Part shown: positions 1 to 11,714 of the stretch, piece after piece | Numbering within the stretch: position 1 is the first letter of the stretch | How the letters are laid out: the number at the start of each line of letters is the position of its first letter | Assembly: GCF_002797895.1 (NCBI RefSeq) | Contig: NZ_PGES01000001.1 | Location: forward strand, 3,968,001 to 4,032,000 | Source: Janthinobacterium sp. 67 | GTDB lineage: Bacteria; Pseudomonadota; Gammaproteobacteria; Burkholderiales; Burkholderiaceae_D | Length of the DNA: 64,000 nucleotides | Direction of reading: 5' to 3' | The notes under the pieces: model-generated | What the model was told of the DNA's origin: nothing | What the model saw: the letters and a program-made list of their open reading frames with translations, nothing else | The model's database searches: none | Made by a program: the position numbers and the translations under genes

Positions 1-30
1 AATACAGTTATCCACGCACGCTCCAATAGG

Positions 31-402
31 TCAGTGTTTGTCTGTTTCGCCGACGTCGCGCAGTTCATCCTTGCGGGCCGCCTTTTCCTCGAGGCCGGAC
101 AAGCCTTCGCGGCGCGCCAGCTCGTCAAGCACCTGCTGCGGCGTCAGGTCGAACTGCGCCAGCATCACCAGACTGTGAAACCACAGGTCGGCGCACTCGT
201 ACAGGACCTTCGACGGGTCGTTGTCGCGGCGCGCATCCTTGGCCGCCATCACGGTTTCCGTCGCTTCCTCGCCGATTTTTTTCAAAATCGCATCATCGCC
301 CTTGGCAAACAGGCGCGCGACATACGAGGTGGCGGGGTCGCCGCCGTTGGCCAGCTTGCGCGATTCGATCACGGCGGCCAGGCGTTTTAAAGTTTCGCTC
401 AT
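31..402 (-). CDS. hisE: Phosphoribosyl-ATP pyrophosphatase HisE
   Basis: HisE hydrolyses phosphoribosyl-ATP to phosphoribosyl-AMP and pyrophosphate, the second step of histidine biosynthesis, in the cytoplasm. The 123-residue product begins [16 protein letters not shown] and carries the MazG-like helical core with [12 protein letters not shown] and the [13 protein letters not shown] helix, which hold the acidic metal-binding residues expected for the family. The reading frame is open further upstream, but the ATG at 402 gives the normal HisE length and its ATGA overlaps the hisI stop, the usual sign of translational coupling. It is the last his gene visible; bases 1-30 beyond its stop show no feature. 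HisI and HisE are separate here, whereas enterobacteria carry a fused HisIE. Assignment is secure from sequence and context. Confidence 0.95.
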   Translation of the reverse strand: MSETLKRLAAVIESRKLANGGDPATSYVARLFAKGDDAILKKIGEEATETVMAAKDARRDNDPSKVLYECADLWFHSLVMLAQFDLTPQQVLDELARREGLSGLEEKAARKDELRDVGETDKH

Positions 403-836
403 TTGCTCTTGCTTTCCGCGTAAATCGTCTCCGGGTCTTTCAGGACGGGGTCGGTGATTTGCCATTCGCCCGTTTTTTCATCGCCTTCGAACTTCTGGAA
501 GAAGCAGGAATGGCGGCCCGTATGGCAGGCGATGCCGCCGGCTTGCTCGATTTTCAGCAAGACCACGTCTTCGTCGCAATCGAGGCGGATTTCCAGCACC
601 TTTTGCGTGTGGCCCGACTCCTCGCCCTTGTGCCACAGTTTCTTGCGCGAACGACTCCAGTACACGGCTTCGCCCAGCTCCACCGTGCGCGCCAGCGCGT
701 CGCGGTTCATCCAGGCGAACATCAGCACGTCATTGCTGCCCGCTTCCTGCGCGATCACGGGCACGAGGCCGTGCTCGTCCCATTTGACCTTTTTCAGCCA
801 CTTGGCATTGCTTGCTACGATGGTTCCGTTTTGCAT
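399..836 (-). CDS. hisI: Phosphoribosyl-AMP cyclohydrolase HisI
   Basis: HisI opens the adenine ring of phosphoribosyl-AMP, the third step of histidine synthesis. The 145-residue protein shows the family signature: [12 protein letters not shown] near residues 38-49, [18 protein letters not shown] around 59-76, then the metal site with LDCDED near 85-90 and [10 protein letters not shown] near 103-112, whose cysteines and aspartates bind zinc and magnesium. It stands alone as the cyclohydrolase domain, the pyrophosphatase being the overlapping hisE downstream. It follows hisF after a 20-base gap, so it belongs to the same transcript. Confidence 0.95.
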   Translation of the reverse strand: MQNGTIVASNAKWLKKVKWDEHGLVPVIAQEAGSNDVLMFAWMNRDALARTVELGEAVYWSRSRKKLWHKGEESGHTQKVLEIRLDCDEDVVLLKIEQAGGIACHTGRHSCFFQKFEGDEKTGEWQITDPVLKDPETIYAESKSK

Positions 837-856
837 GTTCTTCTATCCTGCTGATT

Positions 857-1618
857 TTACGCGAGGCGCATGGGGATGCCCTGCTGCGCCATGAAACGCT
901 TGGCTTCCTGCACCGTGTGCTGGCCATAGTGGAAGATGCTGGCGGCCAGCACGGCATCCGCGCGGCCCACCTTGATGCCATCGACCAGGTCCTGCAAGCC
1001 GCCCACACCGCCCGAGGCGATCACGGGAATGCTGACGGCGTCAGACACGCCGCGCGTCAGGCCCAGGTCGAAGCCGACTTTGGTGCCATCGCGGTCCATG
1101 CTGGTGAGCAAGATCTCTCCGGCGCCCAGGCTTTCCATTTTACGCGCCCATTCGAACGCGTCCAGGCCAGTGGCGGTGCGCCCGCCATGGGTAAACACTT
1201 CCCACTTGCCGGGCGACACTTGCTTGGCGTCGATGGCGACGACGATGCATTGCGAGCCGTGCTTTTGCGATGCCTCGTACACCAGCTGGGGATTCGTCAC
1301 GGCCGAGGTGTTGATGCTGACCTTGTCGGCACCCGCGTTGAGCAGCCGGCGCACGTCTTCCACCACGCGCACGCCGCCGCCCACGGTCAGCGGAATGAAC
1401 ACTTGCGACGCGACGGCTTCGATGATGTCGAAGATCAGGCCGCGGTTGTCGCTGGAAGCGGTAATGTCGAGGAAAGTGATTTCATCGGCGCCCTGCTCGT
1501 CATAGCGGCGGGCGATTTCCACCGGGTCGCCGGCGTCGCGCAATTCCGTGAAATTGACGCCTTTGACGACGCGGCCATTGGTCACGTCGAGGCAGGGGAT
1601 GATACGTTTTGCAAGCAT
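857..1618 (-). CDS. hisF: Imidazole glycerol phosphate synthase cyclase subunit HisF
   Basis: HisF is the (beta/alpha)8-barrel cyclase half of imidazole glycerol phosphate synthase; it uses ammonia delivered by HisH to form imidazole glycerol phosphate and AICAR. I start it at the ATG at 1618, giving 253 residues beginning [12 protein letters not shown], the conserved HisF N-terminus; the frame is open 14 codons further upstream but that extension is unlike the family. The first catalytic aspartate is Asp11 in IIPCLDV; the barrel phosphate loops VGGGVR and SGGVGG are both present. It lies 60 bases downstream of hisA, the paralogous barrel enzyme that supplies its substrate. Confidence 0.95.
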   Translation of the reverse strand: MLAKRIIPCLDVTNGRVVKGVNFTELRDAGDPVEIARRYDEQGADEITFLDITASSDNRGLIFDIIEAVASQVFIPLTVGGGVRVVEDVRRLLNAGADKVSINTSAVTNPQLVYEASQKHGSQCIVVAIDAKQVSPGKWEVFTHGGRTATGLDAFEWARKMESLGAGEILLTSMDRDGTKVGFDLGLTRGVSDAVSIPVIASGGVGGLQDLVDGIKVGRADAVLAASIFHYGQHTVQEAKRFMAQQGIPMRLA

Positions 1619-1678
1619 GATGGTATCCAGATTGTCGCCAGGCCGGGCGTGCGCAGGCACGCTCCCGGCCGGGCAGGC

Positions 1679-2452
1679 TTAAACGGCGGCGTCGGTCAGT
1701 TCGTCGGCGCGTTCCTGCGCCTGCGCCAGGTCGATCGTGCCTTCATAGATGGAACGACCGCAGATCACGCCTTCGATGCCTTCGGCCTGGACCGCGCACA
1801 ACGCTTCCACGTCGCCGATGTTGTGCAGGCCGCCCGAGGCGATGACGGGGATCTTGACGGCTTGCGCCAGCTTGACGGTGGCGTCGATATTGATGCCGCC
1901 CATCATGCCGTCGCGGCCGATGTCCGTGTAGATGATCGATTCGACGCCGTAGGCTTCGAATTTTTTCGCCAGGTCGATCACTTCGTGGCCCGACATCTTG
2001 CTCCAGCCATCCGTTGCCACCTTGCCATCCTTGGCATCGAGGCCGACGATGATGTGGCCCGGGAAGGCGCTGCAGGCATCGTGCAGGAAGCCGGGGCTTT
2101 TCACGGCCGCCGTGCCGATGATGATGTAGGTGATGCCGGCGTCGAGGTAGCGCTCGATGGTGTCGAGGTCGCGGATGCCGCCGCCCAGCTGCACGGGGAT
2201 TTCCTCGATGTCGTTTTCCACGGCAAAGTCCTGCACGGCCTTCAGGATGGCTTTCACGGCGCCTTCGTTCTTCGGCTTGCCGGCAAAAGCGCCGTTCAGG
2301 TCGACCAGGTGCAGCCGGCGCGCGCCTTGCATCAGCCAATGGCGGGCCATGTCGGCCGGGTCTTCGGAAAATACGGTGGCAAGTTCCATATCGCCTTGTT
2401 TCAGGCGTACGCAGTGACCGTCTTTCAGGTCGATGGCGGGAATGAGCAGCAT
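1679..2452 (-). CDS. hisA: ProFAR isomerase HisA
   Basis: HisA is 1-(5-phosphoribosyl)-5-[(5-phosphoribosylamino)methylideneamino]imidazole-4-carboxamide isomerase, an Amadori-type isomerase of the histidine pathway. The 257-residue sequence opens [17 protein letters not shown] with the catalytic Asp8, and has the second catalytic aspartate in [10 protein letters not shown] plus the phosphate loops QLGGGIRD and ASGGLHN, as in other HisA barrels. It sits between hisH and hisF, so all enzymes around the HisH-HisF step are adjacent. Confidence 0.95.
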   Translation of the reverse strand: MLLIPAIDLKDGHCVRLKQGDMELATVFSEDPADMARHWLMQGARRLHLVDLNGAFAGKPKNEGAVKAILKAVQDFAVENDIEEIPVQLGGGIRDLDTIERYLDAGITYIIIGTAAVKSPGFLHDACSAFPGHIIVGLDAKDGKVATDGWSKMSGHEVIDLAKKFEAYGVESIIYTDIGRDGMMGGINIDATVKLAQAVKIPVIASGGLHNIGDVEALCAVQAEGIEGVICGRSIYEGTIDLAQAQERADELTDAAV

Positions 2453-2506
2453 GGTCAGTGTGGTTTAAAAGTGAGTGAGAAGCGAAAAAAAGCCGGAGAG
2501 CTAACG

Positions 2507-3145
2507 TTAAGGTTGCCAGTGAACGAAGTTCTTGTACAGCTGCAGGCCAGCGGCAGCACTTTTTTCAGGGTGGAACTGTGTCGCGAAAATATTATCACGG
2601 GCGACGGCGCAAGCGAACGGCGCGCCATAGACAGTCTCGCCCACCGTGTGCAACGCCTCTTGAGGTTGAGCAAAATAGCTGTGCACAAAGTAAAAATAGG
2701 CGTTGTCGGCAATGCCATCCCACATGACATGGGACGCCGTTTGTCGCACTTGGTTCCAGCCCATTTGCGGCACCTTGAAGCGCGAGCCGTCTTCCTGCAC
2801 CTGGCCGTCGAGCTGGAAGCGCACGACTTTGCCTGGCAACAAGCCCAGACCGGCCGCGTCGCCCTCTTCGCTGCCGTCGAACAGCATTTGCTCGCCGATG
2901 CACACGCCCAGCACGGGTTTGCTGTCGGCGGCGCGCAGCAGCGCTTCGAGCACGCCCGATTCGCGCAGGCTGCGCATGCAGTCGGGCATGGCGCCCTGGC
3001 CCGGCAAGACGATGCGGTCGGCGCTGTCGATGTCGGCGGCTACGCCGGAAATGCGCACGTCGGCTTCGGGCGCCACGGCACGCAAGGCCTGCGCCACCGA
3101 GCGCAAATTGCCCATGCCGTAATCCACCACCACAATTTTATTCAT
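2507..3145 (-). CDS. hisH: Imidazole glycerol phosphate synthase glutaminase subunit HisH
   Basis: HisH is the class I glutamine amidotransferase that hydrolyses glutamine and channels ammonia to HisF. The 212-residue protein opens [17 protein letters not shown], has the oxyanion loop LPGQGAM near residues 48-53, the nucleophile Cys82 in [10 protein letters not shown], and the His/Glu of the catalytic triad in QFHPEKS near the C-terminus. The nucleophile elbow reads GVCIGEQ instead of the commoner GICLGMQ, a mild variation. It lies 35 bases after hisB and 54 bases before hisA. Confidence 0.95.
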   Translation of the reverse strand: MNKIVVVDYGMGNLRSVAQALRAVAPEADVRISGVAADIDSADRIVLPGQGAMPDCMRSLRESGVLEALLRAADSKPVLGVCIGEQMLFDGSEEGDAAGLGLLPGKVVRFQLDGQVQEDGSRFKVPQMGWNQVRQTASHVMWDGIADNAYFYFVHSYFAQPQEALHTVGETVYGAPFACAVARDNIFATQFHPEKSAAAGLQLYKNFVHWQP

Positions 3146-3180
3146 GTTTAATCTCGGAATCTACAGTGATCCGCAGGCGC

Positions 3181-3771
3181 TTACAGGCTGCCCTTGGTCG
3201 ATGGAATGATGCCGGCCGCGCGCTCGTCGAGCTCGGCAGCCATGCGCAGCGCGCGGCCAAAGGCCTTGAACACGGTTTCGCATTGATGGTGGGCATTCGT
3301 GCCGCGCAGATTGTCGATATGCAAGGTCACGCCCGCATGGTTGACGAAGCCGCGGAAAAATTCCAGGGTCAGATCGACGTCGAAGCCGGCGATCATGGCG
3401 CGCGTAAACGGGATGTGGTATTCGATGCCCGGGCGGCCCGAGAAATCGAGCACCACGCGCGACAGCGCCTCGTCCAGCGGCACGTACGCATGGCCGTAGC
3501 GGCGGATGCCCTTCTTGTCGCCGATGGCCTTGGCCACCGCCATGCCCAGCGTGATGCCCACGTCTTCCACCGTATGGTGGTTGTCGATATGCACGTCGCC
3601 CGTCGCTTCGATATCGAGATCGATCAAGCCGTGGCGGGCGATCTGGTCCAGCATATGGTCGAGGAAGGGCACGCCAGTGTTCAGCTTTTGCTGGCCGGTG
3701 CCATCGAGGTTGAGGGCGACGCGAACTTGCGTCTCATTGGTGTTGCGCGTGATTTCTGCGGTGCGGTTCAT
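3181..3771 (-). CDS. hisB: Imidazoleglycerol-phosphate dehydratase HisB
   Basis: This monofunctional HisB dehydrates imidazole glycerol phosphate to imidazole acetol phosphate with a di-manganese site. I start at the ATG at 3771 (196 residues, [20 protein letters not shown]), which matches the length and N-terminus of stand-alone HisB; 37 extra in-frame codons upstream would overlap hisC and look unlike the family. Metal-ligand motifs are seen: [25 protein letters not shown] and [17 protein letters not shown]. No histidinol-phosphatase domain is fused, so that activity must come from a separate gene outside the window. Confidence 0.93.
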   Translation of the reverse strand: MNRTAEITRNTNETQVRVALNLDGTGQQKLNTGVPFLDHMLDQIARHGLIDLDIEATGDVHIDNHHTVEDVGITLGMAVAKAIGDKKGIRRYGHAYVPLDEALSRVVLDFSGRPGIEYHIPFTRAMIAGFDVDLTLEFFRGFVNHAGVTLHIDNLRGTNAHHQCETVFKAFGRALRMAAELDERAAGIIPSTKGSL

Positions 3772-3790
3772 GGGAGGCTCTGGCGATAGG

Positions 3791-4885
3791 CTAAACGAGG
3801 GATGCCTTGAAGGCATCGTAAAAAAGGGAATTTTCTTCCGGGGTGCTGACGCTGATGCGCAGGCAATTGGCCAGCGCAGCATGCATTTTACTCATATTTT
3901 TAATTAAAACCCGGCGGGCAAGCAGTTTTGCGCAAACATCGTCGGAATCAGCCACACGAATCAAAAGAAAATTTGCCTTCGAGGGAAACACGGTTACGCC
4001 CGGCAGTTCCGCCAGGCGCCGCGCCAGGTCGTCGCGCGCGCTGTTGAGCAGGTCCGCCTGCGCATTGAGCACATCGAGGTGCTCGAGCGCGAATTCGGCC
4101 GCCGCCTGCGTCAGCACGTTCACGTTATACGGCGGGCGCACTTTCTCGAATTGCGCCAGCAGGGCCGGCGCAGCCGACATGTAGCCGAGGCGGATGCCGG
4201 CCAGGCCCAGTTTCGACACGGTGCGCATCACCACCAGGTTCTCGAACTCGGGCAGGCGGCCCATGAAACTGTGCTGCGCGAACGGCTCGTACGCTTCGTC
4301 GACGACGGCGATGCCCGTGTCGCCCAGCGCCGCGAGGATGCGCTCGATGTCGGCGCTGGCAAACAGGTTGCCCGTCGGGTTGTTCGGGTACGCGAGGTAG
4401 ACCAGCGCCGGGCGGTGCTCTTCGATGGCCGCCAGCATGGCCGGCATGTTCAGGCTGAAGTCGGCCTGCAGGGGCACGCCGACGAAATCCATGCCGGCAA
4501 ACTGCGCCGAGCGCGCATACATGACGAAGGCGGGCACGGGCGCCAGCAGCACGGCGCGCTTGCCCGGCGCCTGCGTGGCGCAGGCCATGGCCAGGATGGA
4601 AATCAGTTCATCGGAGCCGTTGCCCAGCATGACGTCGTAACCGGCCGGCACGCCGAGCTTGGCGCAGATCGCCGCCTGCAGGCTGGCGTAGGACGGCGGG
4701 TAGCGGTTCAGCGCCACGCCGGCCAGGCGCGCGCCCAGTTCCTCGCGCAGATGCGGCGGCAGCGGATACGGGTTTTCCATCGCATCGAGTTTGATGTAAC
4801 CGCTGGCATCGGCTACCTGGTAGCTTTTGACGGCCCGCACATCGGACCGCACGGTGTTGCTGATTAACTGATCGAGGAAAGACAT
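3791..4885 (-). CDS. hisC: Histidinol-phosphate aminotransferase HisC
   Basis: HisC is the PLP-dependent class I/II aminotransferase that converts imidazole acetol phosphate and glutamate to histidinol phosphate. The 364-residue protein has the expected landmarks: MENPYPLP near 36-43, GNGSDELI near 88-95, YPNNPTGN near 166-173, the PLP-contacting DEAYEPF near 196-202, and the Schiff-base Lys225 in [14 protein letters not shown]. It starts 22 bases after the stop of the DNA methyltransferase gene, so it is probably co-transcribed with it. Confidence 0.95.
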   Translation of the reverse strand: MSFLDQLISNTVRSDVRAVKSYQVADASGYIKLDAMENPYPLPPHLREELGARLAGVALNRYPPSYASLQAAICAKLGVPAGYDVMLGNGSDELISILAMACATQAPGKRAVLLAPVPAFVMYARSAQFAGMDFVGVPLQADFSLNMPAMLAAIEEHRPALVYLAYPNNPTGNLFASADIERILAALGDTGIAVVDEAYEPFAQHSFMGRLPEFENLVVMRTVSKLGLAGIRLGYMSAAPALLAQFEKVRPPYNVNVLTQAAAEFALEHLDVLNAQADLLNSARDDLARRLAELPGVTVFPSKANFLLIRVADSDDVCAKLLARRVLIKNMSKMHAALANCLRISVSTPEENSLFYDAFKASLV

Positions 4886-4907
4886 GCTGCAAACACTCCT
4901 GATGGAA

Positions 4908-5849
4908 TTAAATGGATACGTCTTCCGGCACGGCGGCGCTGCGCGCCTTGCGGGCCGGCGCTTTTTTCGCGGCGGGCGGTTTCTTCACGGCGGCCGGCTT
5001 TTTCGCTGCCGCCGGTTTTTTCGCCGCCGCCCTGGCGGGCTTGGTCGCGGCCAATGTGGCCGGTTCGGCCAGCTCCTGCGTCAATGCCGCCAGGCGCTGT
5101 TCGATGATGGCGCAATAGTCGGGGTTCAATTCGAAGCCGACGAAATCGCGCCCGCAGCGCTTGGCGGCCAGCGCCGTGGTGCCGCTGCCCATGAACAGGT
5201 CGAGCACCACGCCACCGGGCGGGCACGACGCCTTGACCATGCGCTCGATGATTTCGAGCGGCTTTTGCGTCGGGTGGTCGGCCCGTTCCGGGTGTTCCTT
5301 GTGCAGGCGCGATACGCTCCACAAGTCTTTCGGGTTGTAACCCACTTCCAGCCATTTGGCGCCGATGAAGATCGAGCGCGAACGGGCTTTCTTGGTGGCC
5401 GCGTCGTAGGCGATGCGCACCGCGTCAAGGTCGAAGTAGTAATCCTTGCGCTTGACGAAGAAGCCGATGGTGTCATGCACCGATGAAAAGCTGCGCACGC
5501 TGCCGCCCATGGACGGCACGCGGCGGTCCCAGATGATTTCGTTCATCATCGCCATGCGCTGCTTCAGCATGACGAAGATCTCCGGCGAATAACGCCAGGT
5601 GAGAAAGATATACAGGCTGCCGTTGGCTTTGAGCTTGGGCAGCGCCGCATCGATCCACTGTTCCGTCCAGCGCAGGTAGTCTGCCACCGACTGCTGGTCC
5701 GAGGCATTGCCGTAATCCTTGCCCAGGTTGTACGGCGGATCCGTCAGGATCAGGTCCACCGAGCCATCGGGAATGCGCGCCAGCCCCGCCAGCGCATCTT
5801 CGCAATAGACCCGGTTGACCCAGTCAGGGCGATCCGCCAACTTCGTCAT
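4908..5849 (-). CDS. DNA adenine methyltransferase (beta class) with histone-H1-like tail
   Basis: The 313-residue protein is a site-specific DNA methyltransferase. The catalytic motif DPPY (37-40, in [11 protein letters not shown]) precedes the AdoMet-binding motif [10 protein letters not shown] (216-225), with HPTQKP at 192-197 between them. This IV-before-I order is that of beta-class enzymes such as CcrM, and DPPY favours N6-adenine over N4-cytosine. From about residue 264 to 306 the protein ends in repeats of KKPAA and AAKKP like a histone H1 tail, probably a non-specific DNA-binding extension. No restriction endonuclease lies nearby, so it is likely an orphan, epigenetic enzyme. Its ATG overlaps the hisD stop (ATGA) and its stop is 22 bases before hisC, so it is fully embedded in the histidine operon. 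Recognition sequence cannot be read from the sequence. Confidence 0.9.
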   Translation of the reverse strand: MTKLADRPDWVNRVYCEDALAGLARIPDGSVDLILTDPPYNLGKDYGNASDQQSVADYLRWTEQWIDAALPKLKANGSLYIFLTWRYSPEIFVMLKQRMAMMNEIIWDRRVPSMGGSVRSFSSVHDTIGFFVKRKDYYFDLDAVRIAYDAATKKARSRSIFIGAKWLEVGYNPKDLWSVSRLHKEHPERADHPTQKPLEIIERMVKASCPPGGVVLDLFMGSGTTALAAKRCGRDFVGFELNPDYCAIIEQRLAALTQELAEPATLAATKPARAAAKKPAAAKKPAAVKKPPAAKKAPARKARSAAVPEDVSI

Positions 5850-7171
5850 GGCTGCGGCTTCAGGCGCAGTTCGGCGCTGCGCGCGTGCGCCTGCAAGCCT
5901 TCGCCATACGCCAGCGTGGCGGCGACACGGCCCAGGGTTTGCGCGCCCGCTTCACTGACGTGAATGATGGACGAGCGCTTCTGGAAGTCGTACACGCCCA
6001 GCGGCGACGAAAAGCGCGCCGTGCGCGACGTCGGCAGCACGTGATTGGGGCCGCAGCAATAGTCGCCCAGCGATTCGGACGAGAAGCGGCCCAGGAACAT
6101 GGCGCCCGCGTGGCGGATCTGCTCGGCCCACTGCTGCGGGTTTTCCGCCGAGATTTCCAGGTGTTCGGCCGCGATGGCATTGGCGATCTCGCACGCCTCT
6201 TCCATGCTGCGCACCTTGATCAGGGCGCCGCGGTCGGCCAGCGAGGTGCTGATGGTGGCCTGGCGCGGCATCGTCGGCAGCAGCTTGGCGATGCTCTCTT
6301 CGACTTTCGCGATGTAATCGGCGTCAGGACACAGCAGAATCGCCTGCGCCAGTTCGTCGTGCTCGGCCTGCGAAAACAGGTCCATGGCGACCCAGTCCGG
6401 GTCCGTCGTGCCGTCGCACAGCACGAGGATTTCGGAAGGCCCCGCGATCATGTCGATCCCGACGATGCCGAATACGCGGCGCTTGGCGGCGGCCACGTAG
6501 GCGTTGCCGGGGCCGACGATTTTATCCACGGCGGCAATCGTCTGCGTGCCATACGCCAGTGCGCCGACGGCTTGCGCGCCGCCGATGGTGATCACGCGCG
6601 TCACGCCCGCGATCGCGGCGGCGGCCAGCACCATCTGGTTTTTCACGCCATCGGGCGTCGGCACCACCATGATGATCTCGCTCACGCCCGCCACGTGCGC
6701 GGGAATGGCGTTCATCAGCACGGACGACGGATACGCGGCCTTGCCGCCCGGGACGTAGATGCCGACCCGGTCCAGCGGCGTGATCTTCTGGCCCAGCACC
6801 GTGCCATCGGGTTCGGTGTAGGTGAAGCCGCGCAGTTCCTCGCGCTGGCGTTCGTGGAAGGCGCGGATGCGCTGGGCGGCGATCTGCAGCGCTTCGCGCT
6901 GGGCCGACGGCAAGCCGTTCAGGGCAGCCTGCAATTCGGCCTGCGAAATATCGAAGGCCGCCATTTCCGCCGCGCCACCATGCGGGATGCGGTCGAAACG
7001 GTTGGTGTATTCCAGCACGGCGGCGTCGCCGCGCGTTTTCACATCGGCCAGGATTTTTGCGACCGACGTTTCAATCGCCGCATCGGTCCCCTCCTCGAAC
7101 GCCAGCAGCGTATCGAGCGATTGTTGGAAACCATCCTGGCTTGAATCGAGCTTGCGTATCTGTATCGGCAT
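5846..7171 (-). CDS. hisD: Histidinol dehydrogenase HisD
   Basis: HisD is the zinc- and NAD-dependent enzyme that oxidises L-histidinol twice to L-histidine, the last two steps of the pathway. The 441-residue protein has normal length and shows [14 protein letters not shown] around 145-158, the nucleotide-binding [13 protein letters not shown] region, AGPSEILV, the zinc/catalytic segment [12 protein letters not shown], the catalytic AEHLEI, and the C-terminal [23 protein letters not shown] broken only by ordinary variation. Its stop codon overlaps the start of the methyltransferase gene by 4 bases and it follows hisG after 26 bases. Confidence 0.95.
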   Translation of the reverse strand: MPIQIRKLDSSQDGFQQSLDTLLAFEEGTDAAIETSVAKILADVKTRGDAAVLEYTNRFDRIPHGGAAEMAAFDISQAELQAALNGLPSAQREALQIAAQRIRAFHERQREELRGFTYTEPDGTVLGQKITPLDRVGIYVPGGKAAYPSSVLMNAIPAHVAGVSEIIMVVPTPDGVKNQMVLAAAAIAGVTRVITIGGAQAVGALAYGTQTIAAVDKIVGPGNAYVAAAKRRVFGIVGIDMIAGPSEILVLCDGTTDPDWVAMDLFSQAEHDELAQAILLCPDADYIAKVEESIAKLLPTMPRQATISTSLADRGALIKVRSMEEACEIANAIAAEHLEISAENPQQWAEQIRHAGAMFLGRFSSESLGDYCCGPNHVLPTSRTARFSSPLGVYDFQKRSSIIHVSEAGAQTLGRVAATLAYGEGLQAHARSAELRLKPQP

Positions 7172-7197
7172 AATCGGCTTTCTGCTACTGAATAAGT

Positions 7198-7878
7198 CTA
7201 GGCTTGCGAGGCGGTTTGCGAGGCGCGTTCAAACGCCTCGATGATCGGCTGCAAGCGCTCGCGCTTGAGTTTTAACGCCGCCTGGTTCACCACCAGGCGC
7301 GACGAAATTTCCATGATGTGCTCGACCTCGACGAGGTTGTTCGCACGCAGGGTGCTGCCCGTGCTGACCAGGTCGACGATGGCGTCGGACAAACCGACCA
7401 AAGGCGCCAGCTCCATCGATCCATACAGCTTGATCAGGTCGACGTGCACGCCCTTGGCGGCGAAGTGCTCGCGCGCCGTGTGCACGAACTTGGTGGCCAC
7501 GCGCAATCGCGCACCCTGGTGCACGGCTTTTTCGTAGTCAAAACCGGCCTGCACCGCCACCGACATGCGGCAAGCGGCGATATTCAGGTCGATCGGCTGG
7601 TACAGGCCTTCGCCGCCGTGTTCGAGCAGGACATCCTTGCCCGCCACGCCGAAATCGGCCGCGCCGTACTGCACGTAGGTCGGCACGTCGCTGGCGCGCA
7701 CGATGATGACGCGCACGTTCGGATCGTTGGTGGCCAAAATCAGCTTGCGCGAGGTCTCCGGGTTTTCCAGCACACGGATGCCGGCCGCTTCCAGCAGCGG
7801 CATGGTGTCCTCAAAAATGCGGCCTTTCGACAGCGCCAGAATCAGCTGGGAGCTGTCACCGTTGTTCGATCCGTTCAT
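7198..7878 (-). CDS. hisG: ATP phosphoribosyltransferase, short form HisG
   Basis: HisG joins ATP and PRPP to form phosphoribosyl-ATP, the committed step of histidine synthesis. At 226 residues it is the short form: it has [21 protein letters not shown] at the N-terminus, [13 protein letters not shown] in the middle and the PRPP loop [14 protein letters not shown], but lacks the C-terminal ACT-like regulatory domain of long HisG. Short HisG enzymes work as hetero-octamers with HisZ, a histidyl-tRNA synthetase paralogue; hisZ is not in this window. The gene starts 12 bases after murA ends, so the his genes probably read through from the cell-envelope genes upstream. Confidence 0.95.
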   Translation of the reverse strand: MNGSNNGDSSQLILALSKGRIFEDTMPLLEAAGIRVLENPETSRKLILATNDPNVRVIIVRASDVPTYVQYGAADFGVAGKDVLLEHGGEGLYQPIDLNIAACRMSVAVQAGFDYEKAVHQGARLRVATKFVHTAREHFAAKGVHVDLIKLYGSMELAPLVGLSDAIVDLVSTGSTLRANNLVEVEHIMEISSRLVVNQAALKLKRERLQPIIEAFERASQTASQA

Positions 7879-7890
7879 GCTCGTTCCTTG

Positions 7891-9382
<1,492 letters not shown>

Positions 9383-9428
9383 GATAAGTCCTTGATATTG
9401 AATAATGTAGTGATGTGAGGTGCCGCAG

Positions 9429-10190
9429 TTAGTGGCGCAATCTGTAACCGCTTTTCAGCAGGCGGATCGACGCCAGCGCCAGGATCACGAGGAAGCCGGC
9501 GACGATGGAAAGACTGAGCCACGGGCTGACGTCGGACACGCCGAAGAAGCCGTAGCGGAAGCCGTCGATCATGTAGAAGAAGGGGTTCAGATGCGATACC
9601 GTCTGCCAGAAGGCGGGGAGCGAATGGATCGAGTAGAACACGCCCGACAGGAAGGTGGCAGGCATGATCAGGAAGTTCTGGAAGGCGGCCAGCTGGTCGA
9701 ATTTCTCGGCCCAGATGCCGGCGATCAGGCCCATGGTGCCCAGCATGGCGGCGCCGAGAAACGCGAAGATCACGATCCACAGCGGCGCGACGAACGACAA
9801 ATTAGCGAACCAGCACGTGATGGCGAACACGCCAAAGCCCACGGCCAGACCGCGCGCGACGGAAGCGAGCACGTACGCCGAGAAGATTTCCCAGTGCGAC
9901 AGGGGCGTCAGCAGCACGAACACCAGGTTGCCCGTGATCTTGGACTGGATCAGCGAGGACGAGGAATTGGCGAACGCGTTTTGCAGCACGCTCATCATCA
10001 CCAGGCCGGGAATCAGAAAGGCCGTGTAGCTGACGCCGGGACTCGGCTCGACGCGGCCATCGAGTACATGGCCGAACACCAGCAGGTACAGCATCGACGT
10101 GAGCACGGGCGCGGCCACGGTTTGCGTCGCCACTTTCCAGAAGCGCAGCGTCTCTTTGTAGACGAGGGTGCGAAATCCTGTCGAAATCAT
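9429..10190 (-). CDS. ABC-2 type transporter permease
   Basis: This 253-residue integral membrane protein is the permease of an ABC-2 family exporter (YadH-like). It begins MISTGFRTLVYKETLRFWK, then shows about six hydrophobic segments, including APVLTSMLYLLVFG, TAFLIPGLVMMSVL, IFAFLGAAMLGTMGLIAG and SIVAGFLVILALASIRLL, with the C-terminal KSGYRLRH typical of the family. Its start overlaps the stop of the ATPase gene (ATGA), so the two form one exporter. The substrate is unknown; the position between the mla genes and ibaG-murA suggests an envelope component, which is inference. Confidence 0.88.
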   Translation of the reverse strand: MISTGFRTLVYKETLRFWKVATQTVAAPVLTSMLYLLVFGHVLDGRVEPSPGVSYTAFLIPGLVMMSVLQNAFANSSSSLIQSKITGNLVFVLLTPLSHWEIFSAYVLASVARGLAVGFGVFAITCWFANLSFVAPLWIVIFAFLGAAMLGTMGLIAGIWAEKFDQLAAFQNFLIMPATFLSGVFYSIHSLPAFWQTVSHLNPFFYMIDGFRYGFFGVSDVSPWLSLSIVAGFLVILALASIRLLKSGYRLRH

Positions 10191-11104
10191 ACGGTACCTT
10201 TATCCATGATCTGCAAGAAGATATCTTCCAGGTCGGCTTGTTGCAATTGCATTTCATCGATCTCGACGCCCGCTACGCGCAGGCGCGCGAGGATTTTCTC
10301 GACTTCGCTGTATTCGTTGACGCGCAGGCTGAACTTGTTCGGCGCCTGCTGTTCTTCCGCATGCAGCACCAGGTGCCGCAGGTCGTCCGGCAGGCTGCCG
10401 TTTTTGAGGTGCAGCTGCAGCTGCGAGCCGGCGATGCGGCGGATCAGGGCCGACATGGTGTCGAGCGCCACCACCTTGCCGGTTTTCAGCATGGCCACGC
10501 GCTGGCACATGGCTTGCGCCTCTTCCAGGTAGTGGGTGGTCAGCACGACCGTGTGGCCGCCTTCGCGGTTCAGGCGCGAGATGAACTTCCACAAGGTCTG
10601 GCGCAGTTCCACGTCGACGCCGGCCGTCGGCTCATCGAGCACGATGACGGGTGGCTTGTGCACCAGCGCCTGTGCCACGAGCACGCGGCGCTTCATGCCG
10701 CCGGACAGCGCGCGCATATTCGTGTCGGCCTTGCCGGTCAGGTCGAGGTTTTCCATGACCTCGTCGATCCACTTGTCGTTGTTCGGCAGGCCAAAGTAGC
10801 CTGACTGCAGGCGCAGGGTTTCGCGCACGGTGAAGAACGGGTCGAACACCAGTTCCTGCGGCACCACGCCCAGGTTGCGGCGCGCGTTGCGGAAGTCCTT
10901 GACCACGTCGTGGCCGTGGATCTTGACGGTGCCCGCGTCAGGGCGGATCAGGCCGGCGATGATGGAAATGAGGGTGGTCTTGCCGGCGCCATTCGGGCCG
11001 AGCAGGCCGAAAAACTCGCCTTCCTCGATGGCCAGCGACACGCCGCCCAGCGCCTTGAGCGATTTATAGCTCTTTTCTACATTCGTAATTTGAATTGCGG
11101 TCAT
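10187..11104 (-). CDS. ABC transporter ATP-binding protein
   Basis: This 305-residue protein is the ATPase of the YadGH-like exporter. It has the Walker A GLLGPNGAGKTT near residues 33-44, Q-loop GVVPQELVF, signature LSGGMKRRVLVAQAL, Walker B VIVLDEPTAGVD and the switch histidine in LTTHYLEEAQAM. A C-terminal extension of about 80 residues after the nucleotide-binding domain is usual in this subfamily. It couples to the permease through a 4-base gene overlap. A perfect TATAAT hexamer (complement of 11215-11220) in the 210-base gap upstream suggests its own promoter. Confidence 0.9.
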   Translation of the reverse strand: MTAIQITNVEKSYKSLKALGGVSLAIEEGEFFGLLGPNGAGKTTLISIIAGLIRPDAGTVKIHGHDVVKDFRNARRNLGVVPQELVFDPFFTVRETLRLQSGYFGLPNNDKWIDEVMENLDLTGKADTNMRALSGGMKRRVLVAQALVHKPPVIVLDEPTAGVDVELRQTLWKFISRLNREGGHTVVLTTHYLEEAQAMCQRVAMLKTGKVVALDTMSALIRRIAGSQLQLHLKNGSLPDDLRHLVLHAEEQQAPNKFSLRVNEYSEVEKILARLRVAGVEIDEMQLQQADLEDIFLQIMDKGTV

Positions 11105-11214
11105 GTGCTTGTTTCAAGTGTAATGCGTCTGGTGTGATGCGCCAGTTGCCGCAGACATGGAGGCCGGCAGGCTGGTGCAGGGCGCCCCTTCCGCAGAGGG
11201 TGGCGCAACAGTCA

Positions 11215-11220
11215 ATTATA
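11215..11220 (-). promoter_or_regulatory. Candidate -10 hexamer upstream of the exporter-ibaG-murA-his genes
   Basis: On the minus strand this reads a perfect TATAAT. It lies 111 bases upstream of the ATPase start in the only sizeable gap (11105-11314) between mlaB and hisG. No good -35 hexamer is found at 16-18 bases, so strength is uncertain. A 9-base inverted repeat (GCCGGCAGG at 11163-11171 and its complement at 11270-11278) brackets it and could fold the leader. Confidence 0.35.
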
Positions 11221-11314
11221 GTTGGAAACTTCGTGGAACACTTGGAGATCAATCCGGCGGCGCTGCTGGCCTGCCGGCTTGAAAGCTACTGCTGATGCGG
11301 GGAGTGGGACAGGA

Positions 11315-11662
11315 TCAATGATGATGCAGGTCGGACGGGCTGCGTTCGGCGAGGCCGCCGGCGCTGGCGCAGTCGTCGTCCGTCAAGGTGCTCGACACGA
11401 GCGAGCAGACGCCATACAGCTTGGTCAGGTTTTTCAGGTTGTTCGGCAGATTTTTCAGCTCCAGCACGGCGCCGGCATCCTGCGCGGCGCGCTGCCACGT
11501 CAGCATGACGGAAACGGCGGCCGAATCGACGGCCTTGACGTTGCGCAAGTCAAACTTCGTCTGACCCGAGCGGATGGCGTCCAGACCCTGCTCCAATGCC
11601 GAAGTGGCATTGTGCACGGTCAGGGAAGTCAGGGACTGCAAGGTGTCGAGAGAGTCGGGCAT
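11315..11662 (-). CDS. mlaB: STAS-domain protein MlaB
   Basis: MlaB is the small cytoplasmic STAS-domain subunit that binds and stabilises the MlaF ATPase in the MlaFEDB inner-membrane complex. The 115-residue protein shows the STAS pattern: VHNATSALEQGLDAI, the strand-loop FDLRNVKAVDSAAVSVMLTWQRAAQ with the conserved Asp-Ser-Ala, and LELKNLPNNLKNLTKLYGV. The last 15 or so residues (SPSDLHHH) are an unremarkable polar tail. It closes the mla block, 52 bases after mlaC. Confidence 0.85.
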   Translation of the reverse strand: MPDSLDTLQSLTSLTVHNATSALEQGLDAIRSGQTKFDLRNVKAVDSAAVSVMLTWQRAAQDAGAVLELKNLPNNLKNLTKLYGVCSLVSSTLTDDDCASAGGLAERSPSDLHHH

Positions 11663-11714
11663 GGCGTCGGGCTGCGCTGGTCTGGAGCTGGGTCAGGAGC
11701 TATATGATAGCCGA

